Made by a program: the position numbers and the translations under genes. 26,076 nucleotides of DNA from positions 1 to 26,076 of the forward strand of contig JAOPGA020001687.1 in assembly GCA_026419775.2 (NCBI GenBank), given 5' to 3'. This DNA is from Acrasis kona. Lineage: Eukaryota > Heterolobosea > Eutetramitea > Acrasida > Acrasidae. Of this stretch, positions 16,668-26,076 are shown in pieces; the stretch's first letter is position 1; every line of letters begins with the position of its first letter. The notes under the pieces were generated by a model. It did not search any database. It saw only the letters and a list, made by a program, of their open reading frames with translations, and was not told the DNA's origin.

Positions 16668-17288
16668 CTCGATCTATTTTAGAATAATTTGTAATAAAGT
16701 ATCTAATTAGACACTTGACCTTACGGATCCTTCCTGCTTGACTTCAAGTCCACATGTACAAACTCCAATACTCCAATTCGTTGGTTGATAGCACGCTTAC
16801 ACTTTTTTATTTATTGGACAAGCAAAATATAGATTCTTTTAAATTGCTCCTTTGGTTATCTTTCAAGAGGAGCATCACTCTGCTTATTTTTTACTTTCAC
16901 TATTCATACTCCGAATTGTGGGGCGAGGGTTACAAAACCTTTTTACTGTGTTGGCAAGGAAGTGAATTTTGATTCAAAGCATTAAAACGATGTGACGTAA
17001 GCAGTCTCTAAAGCAACAAACCAATTGTACAAAGAACTGGGTTTCTAACTCTTCTCTAATAATTGATTTGCATTATCAATTAGTTCGAGGGCGACGACGA
17101 GACGAAACCAATGGCTGTATCTATAGTGATATCGATGTATACAAATAATAAAATTTTGATTGTTTACTTGAGGAATGCTTGTTTTTTGAAGACACAATGA
17201 CACGAAATGACGACGGCGGAACAACCAATTTAGTCAAGTGAAACATATAGGACCACAAGTGATAGTTTTCTGTAGTGAAATAAAGTTT
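16668..17288. other. Intergenic gap, nothing recognised
   Basis: About 620 bases between the F-box start and the Spg1 stop. It holds the F-box promoter and Spg1 3' UTR (AATAAA on the minus strand). A 72-codon plus-strand frame at 16754-16972 is hydrophobic and unsupported. Confidence 0.55.
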
Positions 17289-17959
17289 TTATTCTTCAGT
17301 GTATTCGAGGATGGGTTCTCCAACGTTTGTGATTTGCTCGACATTAGCTTTCAATCCAAAGACTTTAGCAGTTACGAGCTTGAATAATTTTTTAACATTA
17401 ATGCTTTCAGCGGCGCTGCAGAAAACAATGCTGCACTTCATCTTTGCGGCAAACTTTCTTGCTTGATCGGTGATCTCAGCCTGCTCTTCGGTAGGGAGCT
17501 CCAAAAATTTATCGTATTTGGTTCCAATGAGGAAGGGGACTGCTGTTTTGTTGTACCTTCTTGATTGAATGTACCATTCTTTAACAGACTGCAAAGTTGT
17601 CTTCCTAGAAAGATCAAACATGAAGAATAGGGCGGCGCTATCTGTACAAACAAGGTCCAACATGCCCATGAATTCCTTTTGCCCTAAAGTTTTACGTAAG
17701 GTTTAATTAAATCATTGCTAGTCACCTCCTAGATCCCAAATCATTAGGGTAATCTCGTTGTTCTTCAAGTCCACCTTCTTTTCAAGAAAATTAACACCCA
17801 GTGTCATCATATAGTTTTCGTCGAATTTATCACTAACGTACTTCACCATCAATGAAGTCTGCTTTGTTTAGCGGCATCCTATCGCATAATACTTACCTTA
17901 CCAACCTGGACGTCGCCCAGCATACCGACTTTCACGAGGACAGACTTCTTTGCCGACAT
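17289..17959 (-). CDS. SPG1: Spg1/Tem1-type septum-promoting GTPase
   Basis: Three exons on the minus strand: 17959-17897, 17858-17726 and 17683-17289. Introns are 38 nt (17859-17896) and 42 nt (17684-17725). The 196-residue product matches Spg1/Tem1 throughout. The G1 P-loop 'GDVQVGKTS' spans the first splice junction. 'LGVNFLEKKV' is the effector/G2 region, 'IWDLGGQKEF' (G3) is completed by splicing exon 2 to exon 3, 'LFMFDLSRKTTL' follows, 'GTKYD' is G4 and 'FCSAAESINVKKLF' is G5. The family-specific end 'NVGEPILEY' is present. There is no CAAX prenylation box, as expected. Spg1/Tem1 is the GTPase at the top of the septation-initiation/mitotic-exit pathway, acting at spindle poles through a Cdc7/Sid1 kinase cascade. 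It has 87 bp to the next upstream gene. Confidence 0.95.
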
Positions 17960-18046
17960 GTTCTCTCTGTTTGGATATTGAATGATGACAGGTTGAAATA
18001 ATTTACAAGAAAATTCAATGAAAACCCTCTAAAATTAATGATCTAT

Positions 18047-19503
18047 CTACTTTTTATTTTTCTCTGTCCAGTGAATAGAGTATTCTACAAGTACCATGTC
18101 CTTAAATTCTGCAAATTCATGCTGCATCTTATTGGTGCTAGCGGCTCCACCTCTTCTTTCCAATTTACAAAAACCATCTCCAGTCTCCTCGATGTGAATC
18201 TTTCCTAATATCTCTTTGAGGAGGGCGGGGTCATCGGAGAAGGCTTCTCTGAGCGCATCAGGCATCTTAAACGTAAAGGCATCAGTGTTTCCCTGCAAAA
18301 AGTGGCTGTAAGCTTCGTACAGTAAGTCATCGAGCGTCTCGCTTAAATTCTCTTTTAATTCGGCCAGTTCAGGAGAGACTTCCTCGTGTTCGTCATGCTC
18401 GTCTTCTTTTTCTTCCGCACTGTCTACCTCTGCTGGAGAATCCTCTGCTTCGTGTGGTGATGGGATGGGAATTACGCTTTCTGAGGGCTTGCTCTCCAAT
18501 TTCAGGCTTGAATTATTATTTGCGGTGCTATTCAAAGAGCTCTTTGTAGAGTTCATGGACGTAGATGTGTCTGTCAACATTTTATCAGCTCCCGTATCGG
18601 TCGCTGAGGGCAATGCGAACTTTGGAGATAGATTCAAAGGTTTACTGCCCACAGGGAGTGGATTATTTATAATTGAGTTTGGATTGGGACCAATACGAAT
18701 GGAACTGCTCCACAATAACCACAAGTCTCCCTTTTGGTCTACTTTAAAATATAAAACCATTCTTGTGATTTGTTTATACTCAACAGTTGCAAAGTGGTTA
18801 ACGACAGTGGTGCACACTGATTTGATTTGCTTCTCCAAGTGTGGGGCACAAAAGACTTCGTTGCTATAGTGGGATGGTCCTTCATAAGTAACAGCCCTCT
18901 CGAACGGTGTATGATTTTTGGAATCAGACATCCGGTGAATGTTGACTCGTCTCTCTAGCAAAACAACATGAGGGGACCAAACTGCTTGGATGTTGACTAA
19001 ACCAAGTTAATTATAAATAATTAGTTAAGGTTTCGTACAATTGAAAAATCCTTTTGGCGTAACGAACTTTTGTAATATTCCCTTTTCTCTTTTTTTTCTT
19101 TTGAATAAAAACTCATCCAAATCCTCCTTGTTGAAGAATTCTACGCGGTTCAAGTGCTCTCCAGTCTCTGTTAGAATTAGTTGTTTAAAAAGTAAGTAAA
19201 CGCACCGCTGTCTTCTACTTGTGATAAAAAGTTGGCAACGATATCATGGCTTTTATCGCTATTCTTTGTAAACTCCTCGAAGATGGCTTTGGTTTCTAAT
19301 TCCTTCCCTGACCGTTTCTTTAGTTCTCCTTTACTCCAATAGTACCACCCCGTTGGAAAGTTGTGTTCATATACAATTGTGTTCGGAATTTTGACTGGAC
19401 ACGAGTCGTAGTTATTTTTGGTCTTCTTATACAAGTACTGAAACAAATTGGTAAGGTTGCCGTCGCCTTCAAGGGCATGCTTACTCCACGATGTTTTGCT
19501 CAT
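18047..19503 (-). CDS. Conserved-looking protein of unknown function, about 458 residues
   Basis: Three exons: 19503-19206, 19167-19040 and 18997-18047. Introns are 38 nt (19168-19205) and 42 nt (18998-19039). Exon 1 begins 'MSKTSWSKHALEGDGNLTNL' and contains 'NFPTGWYYWSKGELKK'. Exon 2 has 'EHLNRVEFFNKEDLDEFLFK'. Exon 3 starts with 'NIQAVWSPHVVLLERRVN' and continues 'FERAVTYEGPSHYSNEVF' and 'ITRMVLYFKVDQKGDLWLLW'. After this globular-looking part comes a Ser/Asn/Thr-rich linker, an acidic run (EEKEDEHDEHEEVSPE) and a helical end. The exon-2 frame meets exon 3 only if one base is added or removed, best placed in the A8 run near 19095, so there is one frame break. I do not recognise the family, but the Trp/Arg-rich central block looks strongly constrained. 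No membrane segment or signal peptide. Confidence 0.7.
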
Positions 19504-19591
19504 GAAAGACGCCAGCTGGTTATATTCTACTTGTCAACCGTACACAATAAAAATAGAAGAACAAGAACGCGCGAATCAACGAAATAAATAT

Positions 19592-20308
19592 TTATTCAGC
19601 AAAACCATCTTCTTGCTTCTTTAGGTTGCCCATATTGGTTCCTTCGACAGTTTGTCCAATCAACTTGATTGCCGACAACTTGGTTGTGTCTGCTCCATAA
19701 TTATCTTGTACAAAGATCTAACAGTTTAGAACAAAGGTCAAAAATGGACGAACTGTTAGTGAAGAAATGTTTCTGAATTTTGTGATCTTGACATTCACAA
19801 ACTTTCCGCTCTTGTCTGCTGCCTGCTCTTGATCCAAAGTAAATGTCTCTGTAGGAGCACAATCGTTGACGTCGTCAAAGTCCATTCCAGTCTTGTTTGC
19901 GAATATCTTGATGGTTTGAGGACAAGTTTCTAGATTGGTTAAAAGTCAACAAAAACAATGTCTCTATACCTTCGTTTGGCGCCTGGAACGCAATGGCTCT
20001 AATGTGAACCTTGTTCTTGAATGTTAGTGTAATTAAAAGTTGCTCGTCGTTGGCACTTTCAACATATGTTGAGAATGAAGTAGTTTTCGATTTTGAATTG
20101 GTAATAAGATGTTTAATTGTGTGATCTTTGGATTGATTGAGGCACTCTGCAGAAGCATCATCGATCTCCACTGTTAAATCGGCTTTTGTGTTCTCTGTTT
20201 GTTCTGCCTATATAAAAAGTAATTTTGGGGCATAAAAATAATGCGAACCTGTGCTGATCCACTGATTTGTGAGAGCATAGCTTTGAGATCATCAACGTTT
20301 TGTGCCAT
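19592..20308 (-). CDS. PITH-domain protein
   Basis: Four exons: 20308-20249, 20207-19970, 19929-19754 and 19717-19592. Introns are 41, 40 and 36 nt, all in frame, giving 199 residues. It starts 'MAQNVDDLKAMLSQISGSAQ'. The PITH jelly-roll follows: 'ECLNQSKDHTIKHLI' (the PITH opening 'CLNE...'), 'QLLITLTFKNKVHIRAIAFQ', 'QTIKIFANKTGMDFDDVND', 'KFVNVKITKFRNISSLTIFV', 'DNYGADTTKLSAIKLIGQ' and a C-terminal 'GTNMGNLKK'. The PITH domain docks thioredoxin-like proteins (TXNL1) to the 26S proteasome. The N-terminal thioredoxin domain of TXNL1 is absent, so this resembles the stand-alone PITHD1 type. Its start lies 192 bp from that of the divergent KH gene. It is 88 bp upstream of the unknown gene, which follows on the same strand. 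Confidence 0.92.
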
Positions 20309-20500
20309 TTTTAGATTGCCTGGTTGATGAGAATTTTGTAAATTTATTTGCTTCTTCCAAATTCACATCTACTTCTAATGCTCGACGTTGTATGTATTTA
20401 TGGCAGAATTGAAAATATGCAATACAACTTTACTTCAAACACAAATGTTATAATAATTATAAATAAATCTATTTTTGTAAATTAAACTTTCAACGAAGAA
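20309..20500. promoter_or_regulatory. Bidirectional promoter between PITH and KH genes
   Basis: Only 192 bases separate the two divergent start codons. The sequence is AT-rich, with ATAATTATAAATAAATC close to the KH start, but no specific element can be named. Confidence 0.55.
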
Positions 20501-21859
20501 ATGACAAAAAGAGGCACGAAATGGGATGTTCCAGACTTTAATGCACCCGCTTTCAAAAAGGACAGTCAAAACCAACCAAAAGACTCTTCAAAACGACCTA
20601 AAGATAACCAACAACAAAGTAAGCATCAACCTGTATCCAATGCTCCTCCTTCTGCAAGCGATCTAGCGCCTGGAATGAGTTTAGCGACAGTATACGATTC
20701 TATCACAGGATTACCCCACACCACCATCGTAAAGGAAATCGAGATTAATGACTGTCGCAATAGGTACATTTTAACAAAAGGAGCTACAATATCAGAAGTA
20801 TGATTTATTCGAACTCGATTACTAACCGCGACAGATTAATAAAGAAACAGGTGCAGTTATTAGTGTTAGGGGGAGGTACTACAGAGATGGCGAACCTAGA
20901 GATCCGGCGGCTGCTGCTGACGATAGACCTCTATTCCTACATGTCGCTGCAGATACACAAGAAAGCATTAATAAAGCCGCTAAGCAGATAGAAGAGATTA
21001 TGGTGGGAAACGCAGGAATTCCTCCTGGTATGATCATTGCTAAAATACCAATTGATATTGATTTAAACAATCCAAACGCCTCTTCTTTTAGCATCGCCGC
21101 CTCCATCATTGGTCCCAAGGGTCAATTCCTCAAGCACATTACTTCACAAACGGGAGGCACTAGAGTACAATTAAAAGGACGAGGTTTCAAGGAGAATGGA
21201 GGCAACACCGTCAAGGAAGTGGACGAACCCATGCATCTACAGCTCTCAAGCAACGGTCAACAGAATTTAGAAAAGGCCAAGAAATTAGCCACCAGCTTGA
21301 TTGAAAAAGTAAAGAAAGACTTTGTGGCACACTGCGACAGGATGGAAAAGAACAAGACGGGCCGCCGCACAACAAGCTTCCTACGGAGGTTACTACACGT
21401 ACGGAACAGGATACATTGACCCATATGTGAATTATTACAATTATGCTTCACAACCAGTCGCACCAGCCACAGAAGAAAACCCATCCACGCCCACCGCCAC
21501 CAACGATAAAAAGAGACCTCTAGAGGACGACCAACAACCTGATTCGAAAAAGGTAAAAATTGACAATGATGCTACTCTCGTGCAACCGACACCAAATGTT
21601 GAACAAGACCAACAGCAACAACAACAATTAGATTGGGCCAGCATGGATCCAGCCACAAGACAATATTACGAAAATTATTATGCTCAATACTATGCTCAGG
21701 TGTATGCTCAAGGATATCAGAACCTAGTACCTACCGGTAAGTTGAATTCACTTCCACTCATTTTAACATGTTGTAGAGAATGGAATCATGGTGCAGCAGC
21801 AACCTGATGTTCAAGTGCAGGAACTTTTACAGGAAATTGAGAAGGGTAAGAAGAAGTAA
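20501..21859 (+). CDS. KHDC4: KHDC4/BLOM7-like KH-domain RNA-binding protein
   Basis: Three exons: 20501-20797, 20835-21736 and 21777-21859. Introns are 37 nt (20798-20834, with a TACTAAC box) and 40 nt (21737-21776). The N-terminus 'KRGTKWDVPDF' is the family start. The first KH-like unit has 'EIEINDCRNRYILTKG', spliced to 'INKETGAVISVRGRYY' and 'DRPLFLHVAADTQESINKAA'. The second has 'IIGPKGQFLKHITSQTGG', 'RVQLKGRGFKENG', 'EPMHLQLSSNGQQNLEKAKK' and 'LATSLIEKVKKDF'. Then come Tyr-rich repeats (YGGYYTYGTGY; NYYAQYYAQVYAQ), a KRPLEDD basic/acidic patch and a poly-Gln run, ending 'ELLQEIEKGKKK'. The frame shifts by one base between the second KH and the Tyr-rich part (21322-21365, rich in A and G runs). 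No legal intron restores it, so it is probably an indel. KHDC4 binds RNA and acts in splice-site selection. Confidence 0.88.
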
Positions 21860-22154
21860 CATGTGTTTCAAGAATTGTGTTTTTTAATTCATACGTTGAA
21901 TACTAACAATTATTAAATAAATGTAGAGTTGTGGAAAAGCAAAGAAAATACTTTTGATTCTTTTATGTAAAGTTTAATTTTCGTGTTGTGTTGATGATAA
22001 CCGTCTTGATAGCACATTTAATTGTAAATAAAGTTTTTTTATTGTTATCGTTTGTTGCTTTGACATCATAAACTGTTTGTGTGGATTGTAAACAGGATCA
22101 AGTTGATGATTGTGTAAACACTGTATACATTTATTCAATATTACATATATGATA

Positions 22155-22976
22155 CTACTTGAAAGAATCAAACTTTGCGGCTGTCCTAGCTGCAGGGGAG
22201 AGTGGAGCAAAATCATCCATTTGTTCTGACTCGGAGTCAGAGTTAAAGTTGAATACGCCTGACAAGACTCTTGAAGGTGATAACGTCTTTCTTCTGACAA
22301 AATCTCTCTTACTCTGAGTGAACTGGGTTTGTAATGGTGGAGGCGATGCAGGAGGAGACACAGCAACCTTTCTTGGTCTTCTCTTCAGCAGATTTGTGTG
22401 TAGGTCATCAGCATCTCTAAGGGATGGTTCGTTAAGGACGCAAGAGAACTCTCTCCTTATAATCTCTCTTACAACTCTTTTAAACGACTCCACAACGTTA
22501 AAATTTCTTTTCGCGCTGGCCCTGAACAGTGGGTATGGAAGGCGTAAACCCAACACAGGTAGTATGTAGTCCATGTCATCAAAATCGCACTTGTTCTGTA
22601 CAATAACGGCTGATATATTCTTTGTTCTCTTGAGCTCCTTCAGGCCCTCAATCAACTCAAAACACTTTTCCATTGAGTTTCTCTCCTCCCTAGAGCAAAC
22701 TACTACAAAGCCGTCGCACTGTGCAAGGAAGCCGTCACTAATGGTGATGCCATCAGAGCCTGATGTGTCCAATATGTCTATTTGGCACGGAATCTCTGCC
22801 TCTCCGTAGCAATCTAGGACGTCTCCGATATCTACAGAGAACCTTGTTGTATGTAGCTCCTCAATGGTCTCGTCGTGATGATCGAGAAAGTTGTTGTATA
22901 GGAGCTGAGAAATGAGTGCAGATTTACCACATAGGGATGGCCCAACTACTCCGATAGTATAGTTGAATCTAAGCAT
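22155..22976 (-). CDS. Ras-like small GTPase with long C-terminal tail
   Basis: Single exon, 273 residues, ATG 22974-22976. The G1 P-loop is 'GVVGPSLCGKSALI' (residues 9-22). The G3 region is 'CQIDILDTSGSDGI', with Asp-Thr-Ser-Gly as in divergent Ras members (usual DTAGQ; the catalytic Gln is not obvious). 'GFVVVCSREERNSMEKC' is the beta-4 region, 'VIVQNKCDFDD' is G4 (NKxD) and 'LFRASAKRNFNVVESFK' is G5 (SAK). The G domain ends near residue 180. A ~90-residue tail follows, rich in Pro, Ser and Arg ('VSPPASPPPLQ', 'RKTLSPSRVLSG') and acidic Ser ('NSDSESEQMDD'). It has no CAAX box or terminal Cys, so membrane attachment by prenylation is not expected. The Ser-Pro sites suggest phosphoregulation. 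It is not close enough to a named subfamily to assign one. Convergent with the KH gene. Confidence 0.82.
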   Translation of the reverse strand: MLRFNYTIGVVGPSLCGKSALISQLLYNNFLDHHDETIEELHTTRFSVDIGDVLDCYGEAEIPCQIDILDTSGSDGITISDGFLAQCDGFVVVCSREERNSMEKCFELIEGLKELKRTKNISAVIVQNKCDFDDMDYILPVLGLRLPYPLFRASAKRNFNVVESFKRVVREIIRREFSCVLNEPSLRDADDLHTNLLKRRPRKVAVSPPASPPPLQTQFTQSKRDFVRRKTLSPSRVLSGVFNFNSDSESEQMDDFAPLSPAARTAAKFDSFK

Positions 22977-23260
22977 GTTGTTGTATTTATTTTATTTAGC
23001 AGTTGAAGTTATTAACAACAGCGACCGCATTTATCCATTTTTCCATTCTCTAGCGTGACATAAGTGACATTGTTATTTCCTTCCATTAAAAGACAGTTGA
23101 TCCATAATTGTCATGATCGTTTAAAGCATGAGGAATATATCAAGGTATCATATTGAATTAAGAAAACATCCCGACCACAACATGAAAAAAAATTCAAATA
23201 AAGACATTCAATAAAAACATCGAGTCGTTTCGGAGATAACCTCCAATCACACGTTTATTT

Positions 23261-26076
<2,816 letters not shown>

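Noticed and set aside
16754-16972. 72-codon plus-strand frame between F-box and Spg1 genes
   Set aside because: Aromatic- and Leu-rich composition typical of AT-rich noise; no homology and no upstream or downstream support.
21300-21365. A 32-nt GT..AG segment (GTAAAG...GACAG) as an intron to mend the KH gene frame
   Set aside because: Removing it puts translation into a third frame that soon stops, not the Tyr-rich frame that continues the family, so an indel is the better account.

Overview
The window is AT-rich eukaryotic DNA from what looks like a free-living protist or early-branching fungus-like lineage. Genes are dense. Introns are very short (36 to 44 nt) with GT..AG ends and sometimes a yeast-like TACTAAC box. 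Polyadenylation-type AATAAA signals lie just after stop codons, and the gene set is eukaryotic: an Spg1/Tem1 GTPase, a HELQ helicase, a PITH protein, a KHDC4-like KH protein, MYND and F-box/LRR proteins. I cannot place the species. An amoebozoan or heterolobosean fits better than an animal or plant, because Spg1/Tem1 GTPases are absent from animals.

From 1 to about 7.6 kb the window is accessory and repeat-rich. It holds the 3' end of a LINE with a zinc-knuckle C-terminus and A tail, a SAM-domain reading frame directly behind it, a microsatellite field, an intact amidoligase-fold gene, and a decayed minus-strand coding stretch. A long unrecognised minus-strand coding region (4.2 to 6.5 kb) then abuts a piggyBac-type transposase that stops at its first catalytic aspartate.

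From 7.8 to 17 kb the genes are more widely spaced. They are a PhyH-type 2-oxoglutarate dioxygenase with a helical-repeat tail, a tRNA-Asp-like relic, a small unrecognised gene, a MYND protein, and an intronless secreted PQQ-propeller protein fused to a C-type lectin domain. A tiny ORF and an F-box/LRR gene follow, converging with about 6 bp between their stops.

From 17.3 to 26 kb is a compact housekeeping block. Spg1, a conserved unknown gene and a PITH gene lie head to tail on the minus strand with less than 100 bp between them. A 192-bp divergent promoter separates PITH from the KH gene. A Ras-like GTPase and a HELQ helicase with at least seven mini-introns follow on the minus strand; HELQ runs off the window end.

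Several otherwise good genes (KH, HELQ, the conserved unknown, the small gene at 11 kb, and the piggyBac) carry single-base frame breaks, mostly in or beside A or G runs, and one base is N. This suggests residual assembly indels rather than wholesale gene death. The most interesting items biologically are the PQQ-propeller/C-type lectin fusion, the amidoligase embedded in transposon debris, the PhyH/helical-repeat fusion, and the unidentified long coding region next to the broken piggyBac.
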